Program-made: the position numbers and the translations under genes | The notes under the pieces: model-generated | The model's input: only the letters and a program-made list of their open reading frames with translations | Databases searched by the model: none | What the model was told of the DNA's origin: nothing | Origin: Albula goreensis | Taxonomy: Eukaryota > Chordata > Actinopteri > Albuliformes > Albulidae | NCBI GenBank assembly: GCA_022829145.1 | Contig: CM040743.1 | Location: 8,628,646-8,692,645 of the forward strand | Reading direction: 5' to 3' | Length of the DNA: 64,000 bases | Shown here: positions 21,301 to 34,660 of the stretch, piece after piece | How the letters are laid out: every line of letters begins with the position of its first letter | How positions within the stretch are numbered: the stretch's first letter is position 1

Positions 21301-24300
21301 ATCTGTCCATTTGAAGTGTGGAGTACATCTTGTGTGTCGTCCACCCACTGAGCTCAGAGACTGAGACTGGCACATATGTGTATGTATATTGCTGTCGATA
21401 TGATATTTGATATATAATATGATATGATATCGATCCTTTTGTGATGACTGTGTAATGAATCTCTGTGGAGCGGAATGATGGCTCCGTCCGTTGAACGTTA
21501 AAATAACCCTTGAGTCCTTTTTCGTGAAAAAACAAAAACCATTCTGTACATGTGAAGATTGTTACCGACCATTTTGCCATCGGTTAGTAATGGGGCCAAA
21601 TAACTTTGACTCTCACCTGGAAGGCTGATTAACAGTTAAGGGTGCAAAGTACAGGCCATCAAAGCAATAATAGACATAATATGGTCATTTGCCTTCCTAC
21701 AATGAAGAAACCCTTTCCAAACACCCCCAAAAAAAAAAAAAAAGGAAAGGCACTCACCCAGGTCTTCACTCAAAAGAGCCCCCCCTCCCCCCAAAAAATC
21801 TACCTTGAGTCCTGTCAATTACAGATGAACTTTTTTCATGATTTACATGTGACTGAAATCTTAAACATGTTATCATTGTACTGTGCTGTAGAAATCGTAG
21901 GTGTTTGTATGTAAAAGTATAAATATGTGGAAAAAATAACAAGGAAAAACAAACAAACAAAAAAAGCATAAATGACAGAACACTATTGTATGTTGTCTTT
22001 AATTTGTGTGTTTTGTAAATGACAATTGGAAAAAAAGCCGTGAATAAATACATCAATGACAATTACAACTGAATATGGAGAATATTTTACAATCTGCCAG
22101 TCAAAGCCACGTCTGGGTTTTTTGTTTTTCTTTCCGTTCGTCATTCAGGGGGAAGCCCTCTGTACTTGTGCTACTGGAACTCCCAGCACAACGATGGATT
22201 AGAAACAACGACCAATGCATAAAACTATAGTAATAAAAATAAAACAGTTGTGCCTCATGGTCTCCTACATAGTCATATTTAGCTTTTACATATATTTATT
22301 ACATTTATGAGATGCATATTTTTCTTCAGAATATTTTTATGGTTTACAGTTAGCAGAATATAATTTATAAATACATTTTATAAATATATATGAATACATT
22401 TTTCAGAATCATACATTGTTAAATCATATGCTAATACAGCCTTACCAGTGTTTATTGGGGAGGTAAAGGCCAAAGCACATACTATTCCTGAGTGTGGCTG
22501 CTTTGTCTGGTAGTTATAGTTTAGAATAGTTTACTTCTACTATAGTTTCCACCTTAAAAACTACATCTCTAGTGCTGTGCACTAGTTGGTGTGATGTGTG
22601 TATTTCTTGTTTGTATACCTATACCGGTTTACATATTTTTTCCCTTTCAGTCATTTAAAATGCGGATGCTTTTAATTCAAAGGACTTCCAGGAAGGTTTT
22701 CTGTTTTTACCCATGAAAACAGGCCATGGGCCTCTCCACCATGCCGTTTCACTGACGCACTGGAAGGCCGACACCGACAGGGTCGCGCAGAAGACCAATA
22801 AATCTGAAATCAGAGGCATTTCACATTTCCCCCCTTTGATCGGTTTCTCATCTTTGACCGTGTGTAAATAACGGCTGCGCTGCGGAGGGTTTCTCACATT
22901 TGAACTCTTTGAGGTCCCTGGGGCCTCTGCTTTGCATCCTGGGAAGGCCGGGAGTTAAAGCTCCCCATGGTACCTCTGCCATGACTGCCATATTTCTTTA
23001 CTTGTTTACGCAGGAAGTGGCTGTGCGTTGCAATCTAAATATAATGCACCCAGGGTGGATTTCTTTTTATAGTTTTTTTTTCCCACTCAGTTACATAATT
23101 ATTTTACTTATCTTATCTCTACATATTCTTCTTGGTGCAGCTGTGTGCTGACATGGCAGCACACACGTCAAGAGAACCAAAACAAAAGTGTGTGTAGGTG
23201 TGTGAGGGTCGCACTTCCCTCTCGTAACACATAAATATTTATATATGTTTATATTTATATTTAACAGTCAGCAGTCAATTAAGATCAGTTGTCCAGAAAA
23301 TACTGCATCTTAACCCCCCCCCCCAACATGCACGGATTAGACGTCTCAGTGGGATTATGGTACATCAAAAAGGGTATGGTGAGCAGTTCTCCAAGGTTGA
23401 TTTATTTAACAATGATTACCCTTTCAAAGTGATGTCTTTGTCATTTCACCACTGAACAGGTTTAGTGACGGGTTACAGATTATCTTATTTTGTTCCAATG
23501 AGGTTTGGTCCACAGTGCCATTTCAGTGCTGGAAACTGAGTATGGGATTGTGGCTAGAACTTCTTGTAGCCATGTGGGTAGTGCCAGCAATGGCAGTTGT
23601 TACTATTTCTCAGGCTCATACTTATGACATCATAACCATGTAGGCAGCTTATTGGTGGCCTGAGGTTCTTTCAGTGCTTGTTTTATAGATACTGTGTTTA
23701 AAATTGAGTGTCTTGGTGTCTAGACTAGAGGAATCCTATTTTACTTGAACCCACAAGACCAAGCACAACAAATTTGATTATGTCCTTGGGCCTCCTTAAA
23801 TCTAATTGGTGCTTGGAGATTTCTGATGGTGGATTTTGTCTAGGCTTTGGCTGTTCATCATTTCACACACTCACTGCATTGTGGGATTCACCAGGAGTTG
23901 TAACTGAGTGTCGGTTTGTTACACAGAGCACATCCCCTGGAGGCTGGGTAGAGTTTTACCACACCAGAATGAGACTGCAGACATAGACGTGAGACGGACA
24001 TGTGTGATGCTAGAAGGAGCCTGGGATACGGATGTGGAGGTCTGACCATGAGCACAGGCTGTTACGAGAGGGTCGCAGGAGCAGAGGATTCTGGCAGGGC
24101 TTTCTGGAGAGGCCTATCTAGGCATGTGACAATGACCAACCCTAGGCTTTTTGTAAAAGTCAGTGTGTCCGAGCAGTGTACTGGTTCTTCGTTGTTGTGT
24201 TTATGGACAGGCAGCACTGTGCTGTACATACCCATTTTAAACAGGACAAGCAACCATAATAACGGGTTTATGCAGGTATGTGGAGTATTTCAATGTAATA

Positions 24301-24923
24301 TGTATGGATGTACATATATCACACCTATTAGCCTTATTAGGATTATAATATAGGTTTAGGAGTTATTTTATACCCATCTCTTCAGACAGTCTAATTACCT
24401 CCTTGGTCACCCCTTCACCACAGCATAACTATTGTTACCAGTTAACATTCCTGTTTAATAGAACACAGTATGTTAGCGCATTTGGTTAAAAATCTCAAGT
24501 GAAATGAAAATTAAATATAAACCAGCAACCATCGCGTGATGTTTAATGAGAAATAAGACGCGATTTTATTGCACGGCATCCACATCTGTTCCACAGTTCA
24601 CTCATCTCATACCTCAATGATTAAAGAGCCACTTCTTTTAACCACACGAGGGCGCCATACTTACATGCTTTAGATTTATTCTGCAGCGTGAGCACTGAAA
24701 ATCGAACCTAATGCAACTGTCGGGAGTTCAATGTTTTAAGTAGGTAATACGCAACGGCATATATGCCGGTATGTATTTCATCATGAAGCTACTTAAAGTG
24801 CTTAATCCCCAAACTCCCTCTTGGCCTACTGCACTTAACGTTATGTTGTACATCTGCTTAATTGCTTTGACGGTTTTGACACTAACGAGTAGGTATCATG
24901 ACAGAGCTCTGTCTAGCATTTAG

Positions 24924-24985
24924 GCACTTTGTAAATCGTTTTGGATAACAGCGCGTGCAAAACGACTAATTGAAAATGTAAAATT
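24924..24985 (+). mobile_element. Degenerate SINE/L2 tail
   Basis: GTAAATCGTTTTGGATAACA then GCGCGTGCAAAACGACTAAT resembles the tail consensus (TCGTTTTGGATAAAAGCGTC then TGCTAAATGACTAA). The head is not recognisable. Confidence 0.45.
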
Positions 24986-27884
24986 TATAACAGTTACTGA
25001 GAGTAATTTTTAAATTTGTTTTCTAGAAGTAGTATTTATTCCATTAAATGTATTGAGTTATTTAAAAGAGAGTGCTGAGAATATTCCCGAGACATTATTT
25101 GTAAAAAAATAAATAAATAAATAAAAAACAAAAAAAACATTTAGTTATAAAATTGGAGTAGGATGTAGCTGTTTTGTGGATGGATGAATTAAACATGAAA
25201 ATTACCTTTAAGCCCAATATAAATATCACTTACGATAAATATCGTTACTTTTAATATATGTCGGTGTACCGAACTGTGCGGTGTACTGGTCAAGTCCCAT
25301 AAAAGATGAGTTCGCGGGGCTGTTTGCGCGTGCCAAAAAAACCCTTCCATACAAAAAAAAAAAAAACCTTTCATAGTCAGAGCCGCCGCTTGGTGGATGG
25401 AGAAGAAAGGCCGCAGCTGCCGAGCGCAAAGATGGAGTTTAAACAGCAACAGGCATTGGGGCTTTCGTCCTCTGCGTCGCTTCACCGTGTCAACATAATG
25501 AAATATGTGTGCTACCAAAGGCCTGTGTGGGTCGGATTTTGTTAGTGGTGTCTGGACAGAATCAGCCTCATCCTTTGCGGTCTCCTACCCTCAGCTCCCG
25601 CAGCATTAAGCTCTGAGTGAGAGAAGCAGACTTTTATTTACAGGTTCCATCATGGCAAACCCATCATCTTCCTGGTTTATACGTTTAGAAAGCATGCATG
25701 TACTTTTGCACAAAGAAAGTTTGGGCCATTGCCAGTTGCGTTTGAATTTTAATTTTTAATTATTCCCTATATAAAAAAGTTCATTTTCTGTGAGCAGATG
25801 TCCCCTCTTTCGCACTTTAAGACCTCACTGTTATTTCACCTTTCTATCAATGAGTAATTAAAAATGTAACCTTATTCTAAATGAAACATTTGTCATGCAG
25901 CACAATCAGAGAATCATAGCATGAGTACATCTGACTGACTGAGTCATTTGTTCGTCATGGCAGATGTAGTCATTTCTGACAGCCTTTGTTTTAATATGCA
26001 AAATCATTCCCCAAAATTTAAAGTATCTCATTAAGACCACTTCATAGATTGTTGCTATTGAGTAATTTCAGCTGTGGTTGCAGCACATACCAGCATACAC
26101 AGACCCCCTTCACCTCCAGGCCTGCAGCAGAGAACCTCTGTTTCCATAGTATTCAAGAGTCTGTCTTCCTTCTCTTGACACTGAAACACTCCAATTTGAT
26201 GAATTAAGCAATTAAGCATTATGTTTGGAAGCATTAGCTACTCATGTAGTGTGTTTTAATTTTTTTTTTTATTTTTAAAGTAGGATGGAAAAAAACATGG
26301 GAAGTTGAGTATCTGGAACATTCCGGAATCGTCAGGGGGGGAAACCAGTGATGCGGTAATCCTGTCGGGAACTGCCTGAGGTGCTTATTAGGAGAGACCC
26401 CCTGTTTGTGGCAGTGAGTGGGTGGGAGGGTGGTGGGGGCGAGGGGGGCATGCACTGCTGGAGTCACGCCTTTGGGGGGAAGGACGGGGGGCAGAAGAGG
26501 ATTATCGGGGGCATGTGTGTGCCGGCCTCGCCTGCTGACCGCGTGGGCGTTCTCCTGTCACGGATAGCCTGACCTGTCAGGGCGCGGGCTGGTCATTCTG
26601 TGGCTCGGCCCCAGAGCCCTGCTAGGTAAACCCTGCGGCGGCAGCCCCGGGACCCCAGGTGTGATACAGGGTGTTCAGGCTCGGACTCACGCAGGGCTCC
26701 ATTGACACGCAGATGGTGTCGATGGTGGGTGAGACACAGACTCCCCGGATCAGTGGAAATCACTGGCGCGTTGCCGCTGGGGGTTATGGGTAATGGGGTG
26801 CCCGCCTGCTGTGCTCCAGCATGTGGAAGGGTCCCACCATCGTGGGGGGAAGATCGGTCAGGATGGAAAGAAAACAGCAGTACATGTTATTTTACTAAAG
26901 GAAGAGGCTGCAGTGTTAGCCCAGAGATGTCAGCCCCCAGTCCCCGGGGTGGGCAGTCTTGGAGCAGAAGTCTGGGCAGACTCAGCTAGCATTTTTGTCC
27001 TTCAGGTGATTCGTTTCAGTTTTTCATTGGCTGAAGAGTTCACACACTTTGCATGACACCATCCATACACTGTGGCCCACAAGAGCTTCAGGTTTGGCTC
27101 AGCTGCATTGATTTTTTTCCCCAACCAGTTCATTAAACTCAATGTGTTTTGAAACATCCATGAAACATCCAATCTGGATCCTTGGCTCTTCCCCTTCCCC
27201 TTCTTTCATCAATGAGGAATAACACTTTCTACTAATTATGAAGTCAAGGGCCAATCAGAATTAAGCAACTTGCAGCCTTTCAGCCAGACTCATGGCACTT
27301 GAACAGGGTCAAGGAACAACCAATGTTTTTATTACTCGTGCACAGGCACTATGAGGTTCAGAGAGGCTTTTGGGAAACACACGACTTGAGGTCTACAACA
27401 TTGCCGGAATTTCCTAAAGGGATTTAAACCACAAGATAACAGAACAGCTGCCTCTATAACACAGATCAGCTGTCTGTTGTAATGCAGTTCTGTGGTCTTG
27501 TGGTTTATATCTGAGGTTTCAACTCCTGCCATGAAAGTTGCCATTAACCCTTGGAGTTTCCCAGGTAAGACCACCGATTCCTAATATTTCTCGTATCCGA
27601 GCGCCCGTTGCCTCCATTTTCTGGCCAAGGGTCAGTGATATACCCCTTTGCATGGCATAGATCATCTGAGTTTGACTTAACTGTGGTCAGCGCTGACATA
27701 CAGCATATCTGTGCCCCAGGGCATTTCTCAGAGGGTGAGGTTGCTAGGGGAACTGATATGGGGGTGGGGGAGTCTCAGTGGGGTTCCCATGGGAACGCAT
27801 TGGGCAGTGGGAAAGGCCCCCAGCACCTGCGTCAGAGGGCCAGGAATAGCCCGGGCCGAGACCCCTTCACCAGCAGGCAGCCCG

Positions 27885-28045
27885 TATGATTTAAAGGTGA
27901 GGGAACTTTACTTGCTATCAGCGGGTTGTGGGCTCAAATCCCAGACGGGTCACAGTTGTTGTCTTTACAGCAGGGTACTCTGTGTTTCTATCGCTCGGTA
28001 CATATTACGTCACTTCACATGGGGCTACTTCATAAAAGCTGAAGA
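27885..28045 (+). mobile_element. tRNA-derived SINE remnant
   Basis: An A-box-like segment (ATGATTTAAAGGTGAGGG) is followed about 30 bases later by the B-box-like GGCTCAAATCCCAG at 27931-27944, then by GCAGGGTACTCTGTGTTTCT, which resembles the body of the UnaSINE-like family. It is strongly diverged. Confidence 0.4.
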
Positions 28046-30038
28046 ATTAGTTATGCTGTGTACATTGTCTTCAACCTTATCTGTGACATGTTTAGCTGTT
28101 TCATGTAACCTTTTTTGTTGTCTGTTTTAGCAGCTTCCCAAATTTTAGGAAACTGTTCATTTTGGTTCTTTGCCAGCTTGGAATAACCTCTGAGTCTACA
28201 GTATAAATTGACTGTTATGCCTACATTTTCCTCAATAAACTGCAAAAATGTAAGTGTTAAGTATAAGATGCAGTGTTTGTTACAGCTATTACCAGTGATT
28301 TAATTCATTTTCCCAGCTGCAACCAGAGAAATTTCCAGTACCACTCAATCACACTGACTCACTTTCTGAGTGACTGACTGAACCACGCACTCATTCATCA
28401 TTCACTTATTCACTGTAGTAACAATATTTTGCCACTAGAGGCCGTCAGAATTGAATTGTGAAAATTTGGGCCTGATTCAGTGAAGCAATTACTGCTTGCG
28501 AAGCAGTTTTTCTAGTGCAAAAAGATTATATGATTGGTCAAGGTAGTTTGCTTGCTCCAAACACAAATCATGTCACTGAAACTGCATGTGCAAAAATGTT
28601 TACATTTGCTGAAGGCTTTGACCAATCTGGCCCTTAGTATCTTTGCACATCCTGTTCTACATGCAGCTGAGTCTTCTTTGTAAATTCTGAGCTCGTGTTT
28701 TAACCATAATGACAATACTTTAAAAAATTCTAGGGCCTGGATTCAATTAAGGGACAACAGTTATGCTGCAGTAACCTGCAAGAACCCTGGCCTCACTTCT
28801 CGTACTCATAACTATGACATCATAACTATGAGCCTAACAATCTTCTGCCTCTCTAGTGGCATAAAGCTATCCAGCTTGGGGATGGTCTTTGCTAATAAAC
28901 CAAAAGTCAGTTACTACTTCTGACTAATCACAATCTTGTGTGGGAGGGACTCCAATCTGAAGACGCTATTCAGAGCCATACAACCCCTCCGTCATAAATT
29001 CATTTCTGGGGCAATCAAATCCACCCTCACAATTCTCGAGGAACTAAAAAAGCTTGCAGGCAGCCAACAAAAAAAAAAAAATCAATGCTTGTTTTCCAGA
29101 CACTGTGTCAGAGACTGGAAACCAGAGGAATCCTGGCTTACTTAAGCGCACACTTGCCAGAGAAACAAAAGAAAATTGTGTCCCAACTCTGAAATAACAC
29201 ACTGATTTGAATTCCACCTGCTCCCTGAAAAAGAGAACAAATATGGCCAAACCAACATATTGCTTTGTAAGGCACAGAGTGCACGTAGCTCTACGCATTG
29301 GTGTTTTTTTTTTGTGTGTGTGTGTGTTGTCTGTCTGTTTAGAGTGCTGGTCATGCATTCTGTGTCAGAGTTAGTGCCGTATAACAATAAACATGAAACA
29401 ATCTTGTTTGGCTGTATACTGTTTGCTTTTTCATATGGCCCAGCTCAGCTGCTCCCGCTCCCTGCGCCAGGTCTCAGTGAAAGCCCTCCTCCGTCCGCAG
29501 AGATGGGGTCGACCTCTTGCCCTTTGGGGCTTTTAAGGGATTCCTTTAAACCTGGCAGCTGACTGACACCTGGAACAACATCTGATGCACGGTCCCAAAC
29601 AATCCCTGTCTCCAATTAAATAATTAAATCTTCAATGGGTGACAAAGAGACGCTCTGACCACCAGAGAACACAACTAATCGAAGCATTTGCACCAAAGCG
29701 CAGTCAAAGGTGTTGTATACTTAGTGCAAGCCTGATCCATAAAATTGATGCATAAATTGTAATTATGACCACAGCTACAAAGGGCTAGTTATATTGAAGG
29801 GCAATATCAGGAGCTAAATTGCAAGACATTCCCTCTAAGATTTTGCTAGCTGCTATCTATTAAAGTTGAACAATAAATACAGAAATGTATTATCTCAAAC
29901 TGCCCTTGTTTTCATTGCAGTGGGGCTGAGCATAATTGCATCTACTATACTGGTTTGTATTAAAGAATTGTAATGTACACAAAATGCTCTCTCATGCATA
30001 ATAGAATTTGTTGACCAATTTTCAAGCACTCTCCTTGT

Positions 30039-30062
30039 ATTATTATTATTATCATTATTATT
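30039..30062. repeat. (ATT)n microsatellite
   Basis: Short ATT run with one ATC interruption. Confidence 0.85.
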
Positions 30063-30605
30063 GAGAGCAAAGTCCACTTGTGTAGAAAATAAAATAGAAT
30101 AGAAAAAGAGTTAGAGGAAAGGAAAACATTTTAAAAAGGGACAAAAATACAAAGTAAGGAAGGACAGAGTGGGAAATTTGGGAGGGGTACAGGTAGGTGG
30201 TTGCATAGGGGGCGTGTCCTGAACATTCCCATTTGGTCATGTTTGGACTGGTCTGGTACAGTACCCCAGGGGTCACAACCACGGGGTCTCTCCCTGCCCT
30301 CCAGCATGGCTGCCATGGAAACCACCCGACAGCAGACCCGCCAGTTGACAGACAGAAAAATGCTCCGCCGCGGAGATGCCTTCCAGGCCTTGTCTAAAAG
30401 AGCCGGCCTCTCTCTGTCACTCCAAAACATTAATTCCTTAACCTCCGATTTCAGCTTCAACACTTAGAGCGGATCCAGCTAACGTCTATCAAGCTGGGGG
30501 AATGATCCCTGACATGCAAATGGTACAATACAAAAACAAATCAAATAATGAAAGTTGGCTATGCATTAGTTGTAAAGGTGTGTGAGCAATGTCATAGTCC
30601 ATCGC

Positions 30606-30793
30606 AGTATCATAGTGTTCAGGGAACTGGGTTCCTTACTCCCAGGGGGCAGAATCAAACCCCAGGTGAGACACTACCATTGCACCCCTGATCAAGATGT
30701 TTAACCTGATCTACTGCAGTGAAATGTCCGGCTGCACAGTAAAATGTAAGAGTCGCTCGGTATAAACGCTCTAGTGTAACTGTAATGTAACAC
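30606..30793 (+). mobile_element. Near full-length tRNA-derived SINE (UnaSINE1-like)
   Basis: A-box region CATAGTGTTCAGGGAACTGG, B-box-like GAATCAAACCCCAGG, then body text GACACTACCATTGCACCCCT and GATCAAGATGTTTAACCTGA, and the tail AAGAGTCGCTCGGTATAAAC ending GTGTAACTGTAATGTAAC. Order and spacing match the fish SINE class whose tail is shared with an L2 LINE and ends in TGTAA repeats, first described in eel. Name and lineage are from memory. Confidence 0.6.
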
Positions 30794-32564
30794 ACTCCAT
30801 AGCATGCGTTAAATGCTCTAAGGTAATGTCATTTCCAGAGTCAGCGCCACATGATGGCTATGAACAGAATGTACAGCGTTGGCTTTAACATCCTCCAATG
30901 TTGACCTGGGCGGCCGTGACATGTCTGTTTCCCCCAGCAGGGTCAGGACTCACCTGGGTTTGCTCCTCCACAGATGACCCCCGAGGCCTCATGGTAGCAT
31001 AGCAACCCTGCTCCCACCCACCCTCCACCGCCCCAAAAGAAGCCCAGCCCTGCCCCTGCCCTTCCCAGCAGCGGTGACTGACTGCGTGGGGCTCCCTGGA
31101 CCGGCGTGCCTGGTGCGGGTTTTGCATATGGTGTCATGCTGTGGCTTGCTGCTGAAATACCTCACATTCTCTGCCCCCTGGAGCTGACCAGGGGAGCGGG
31201 AGCGCGCTCCTCTCCCAGAGATGGAACTCTGATAAGCCTCTCTCTTTCTGTGCTGAAGCTCTGCCTTCCCCTCCAGAGACAGACAGCGAGGGAGAGAGCC
31301 GGGAGGGTGCATGATCGGCTCCAGGTCCCCACCTAAAACAATGCTGAATAATTTGTTGGGTTGTGGGATCAAACTCACTTGATTTAGGAAATGTAATATT
31401 AATTGATTTATCAATTGTCAACGACTCCGATGGAGCATTACAGCCATTTACAGTTCACAAACAGATTTTTGATTAATGCCCTTGAATTGAGTTGGTCCCG
31501 ACCCTGAAATCACAGCAGGACGGTTTAACTACAGGCCAAAGAGAAGGGAAGTTAGCGGAACAGGGGGATTTTGCAATTTTTGCAATCATTGCATTTTGTT
31601 GCTCTTTCTTGTCTCTCGACCATTTCTTCTGCCAAGAGGTTTTATGTTGGTATTTTACAGTCTCAGTAGGGGTCCACCTGGTTGACCATTGGCGTGCATA
31701 TGTGGAAGAGAGGGCTGGAAAGGAGTATAGGGTCCTGATTGCCACACAGCTGGCACAGATGATTCAGCACAGCAGTGGATTTTACAGGTTTTAATCAACC
31801 AAAGGCGTTGGAATCCTTGACCGTGACTCATGATCTGTGGGTGCAGAACCAGAGAGGGGCATGCCTGAGCCAATCAAAAACCAGGTGTGTGAGTTAGTAG
31901 GAGCAGCTAAGGACTACAAAACACAAGTCTGAGGAATGGAGAGTTTTTTTTTTTTTTTTTTTTTGAGAAAATATGGATTTTCCCAGATTAATTTTGTAAT
32001 CAACCAAAGACTTTCCAGGCAGTTCCAGTTTCCACATAGTCCAGATCTCAGCAGTATGTACGTGACTATGACTCACAAACTGTGAGTCCACAACTGGCAG
32101 TGTCATAATCGGTTTAACATCAACAAGGAGCCAAACTGTCAGTTTTTGACTGGTATAAAATTGCAAAATTGTGTACATTGACTGTCTTGTGATGCTCTTT
32201 CATTCATAGTCACTTTGGCCAGTTGATGAAAAAGTTCATTTTGGATCCTGGTCATAACCCAGAAAAGGTGCATCTGAACCAATAGAAACCCAGATGAGTG
32301 AACGAGTGGGAAGAGCTGAGGACAAAAGAAAAAGGGTCTAACGAAAGGAGAACTAATCTGTGAGGGTGCAGATGTTCAGTAAAACGAGTCGAGTCCAGGG
32401 GCATTCTCTTTGCAGGGAGAAAACGGCACCTATTGTCTGTCCATCGGGTGGCTTGACCCAGTTGATCCCGTGCCCTCCAACACAAAAAAACGCATCCTCG
32501 ATCGCACGGGCACAACAGCTACACCATGTTGCGCGGCCTGAAGGAACCTCAACAACAGGCAGCT

Positions 32565-32577
32565 TGACCCCTGAACC
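32565..32577 (-). promoter_or_regulatory. DR1-like element
   Basis: On the minus strand GGTTCA-G-GGGTCA fits RGKTCA-N-RGKTCA. Confidence 0.35.
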
Positions 32578-33266
32578 CCGAGTCCTCTCTTCATTGTTTC
32601 CCTGCGACCTGAGCGCTTTTGCCCTGTTTTGAACTCAGATCTTTTGCTTTCAGTGCGTGAGGAGATGGGAATGGGGAGGGGGAGGTGGCTATAGTTTGTT
32701 TTAGTAGCACTTTGGAACAAGGCTTTTTTTTTTAAGAGGGAGAGAAAAAAAAGGAAAACTGTCAATTTGGCAGGTTTTTTTGTGAGTCTGGTTAAGCAAC
32801 CAGTGTGGAGCAGGACAGGGCAGCCAAAAGCCTGAGCTTTGATTGTGACACTTTTGTTGCTCAGGGTCACCATGCAGCTGTTGTCATGCCAAACACTTAC
32901 CAAGATTTGTGCTTAAAAAAGGACAATAAATACTTCACGTTTCACGGTGCTGACTGACATCTGCAGAGTCACTTAAGTGATAAAAATCTGTGGAAGATTG
33001 ACAAATGGCGGTGTTTTCGCCTTCACTAGCCACAGACTTTTTTGCGGTTCTCTTACCCCCCTCCACCCTCAAATATCCAGTCAAAAAAAAAAAAAAACAC
33101 ACCACTGACCAAACTGTTGCTCAATGAGGCATTGACCTGGGAAAGGGTGTTCTGCTTTCTTCCCCCCTGCAGCTTTTAAGCCACTAATGGCCCCTTGGAG
33201 AGCTTGGCCCTGCTTTGTTTGTGTTGGACTATCTCTGGTCCCTCTGGGGCGAATCTGTGCGTGTCT

Positions 33267-33268
33267 GT

Positions 33269-33299
<31 letters not shown>

Positions 33300-33316
33300 A
33301 GTGTGTGTGTGTGTGC

Positions 33317-33347
<31 letters not shown>

Positions 33348-33390
33348 AGTGTGTGTGTGTGTGTGTGTGAGTGTGTGGTGTGTGCTGCTG
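33267..33390. repeat. (GT)n microsatellite with regular GA interruptions
   Basis: GTGTGT runs are broken at intervals by GTGAGTGT, giving a higher-order pattern. A CA repeat follows at 33590-33619. Confidence 0.9.
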
Positions 33391-33764
33391 CTCTGTCTCC
33401 CTTCTCACTCTTTACAGTAAACAGCATGCAGGGTCTCTCACTCCCTTTCCCCAGTATTGGAGCATATGCTACTCTTCCCTGACACATTTCCAGGACAGGG
33501 CTGCAAGTCTCTTCACATTTCTAAAAAGTACTATTCCCACTCTTTCACTGACCCCCTTTACAGGCAATGTTAGTCTCATACAGTCACACAGACACACACA
33601 CTCACACACACACACACACGTTTTTTTGCACTCATATTCCTGGGTGATGCTACGCCGCCGTTTGACTGCAGTCCATCAGGGGCTCCTTTCACATGGACGC
33701 TCCACGTCCAGCACTCCGACCATCCGGCCTCTCCCCCCTCTGCCCTCTCTCGCCCTCCCCCCAG

Positions 33765-33880
33765 GGAGCCACAAACAGACCGACACGTTCCTGCGCACAG
33801 ACCCCACCGAGGAAGAGGAAGAGGAAGGGCAGAGCCGCGTGTCCAGTGACCCTGCTCCAGCCAGAGCGGCAGCGGCCAAG
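33765..33880 (+). other. Possible orphan coding exon
   Basis: A 116-bp open stretch lies between a strong polypyrimidine tract ending ccccccAG and the donor GTGAGC. It encodes SHKQTDTFLRTDPT, six or so glutamates, and SRVSSDPAPARAAAAK. I do not recognise the protein, and no partner exon with matching phase is evident nearby. It could be a real exon of an unknown gene, a long non-coding RNA exon or chance. Confidence 0.25.
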
Positions 33881-34588
33881 GTGAGCGGGAGGCATCTCCA
33901 TGGTGACCCCGCCCATGTGGACTGTGTGCTGGCCAATCCCAGATGTAAAGTTCTGCTCCCCCAGCACCATATGGAGTTATGAGGAAGGAGCCGCGTATTT
34001 ATGCTATGCTAAATACCACGTCTGGTGCTCTACTCCTCAATAGGTGGTCCTGGTCACAGAACACCTAATTGCTCACAGTAGAAAATAACCACTCATTGCC
34101 TTCCTTGGTGTAAGCTAAGTCTGTATAAATGGCACCATTTGCCACCATTCTTTTGGTCTTTCACAAAAACAATACCAGTGGCTAATGTCTTACTTTACTT
34201 TTTACCGGACTGGCTAGTGGAGAAATCCATTTCTCTTTTGCCAAAGTGAATTCACTTTTTGCTAATGAAACTGGGCAGGGTGCATGAGGGATTGTAAAGG
34301 CAGTAAGATCTTATGGAGGATATTGTGATTGGCTGAGCAGATGTGCAGTTTTCCTGGGAACTGAACCGGGACACCAGGGATAACACTCCCAGCTCTTTAC
34401 AGCAGCAGGATCTGTCACAGCCACTGGAGTCAGGACCTCTGAAGTTTAATGCCTCATCCAAGGACAGATACCTGTCAACAGCCTCTGTTATCCGGTAGGG
34501 CAACCTACTGAATACGCTCCTTATCACACAGGCATATATGGAGGTTAATCTGGCAGTGTGACATGTGATGGCTGCATGTGTTGCCTGT

Positions 34589-34627
34589 CTGTGTGTGTGT
34601 TTGTGTGTGCCTGTGTGTGTGTGTATC

Positions 34628-34660
<33 letters not shown>

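Larger units (their letters stand above)
18361..33190. other. Intergenic region, left part
   Basis: About 15 kb without a recognisable gene. AT-rich to about 26.3 kb, then a GC-richer stretch at 26.3-27.0 kb (with CpGs and G-runs), then AT-rich again. It holds the SINE copies at 24924, 27885 and 30606, a GT repeat (18782-18818), poly(A) and poly(T) runs, and degenerate internal duplications near 31.8-32.4 kb. I see nothing coding. Confidence 0.7.

Noticed and set aside
25431-25545. Short frame starting with a good Kozak context (MEFKQQQALG)
   Set aside because: Only 37 codons from that ATG, no clear donor and no recognised homology; flanked by poly(A) runs.
23590-28835. Shared phrase TATGACATCATAACTATGA near 23615 and 28805
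   Set aside because: Only about 25 bases are similar between the two places; too short to define an element.
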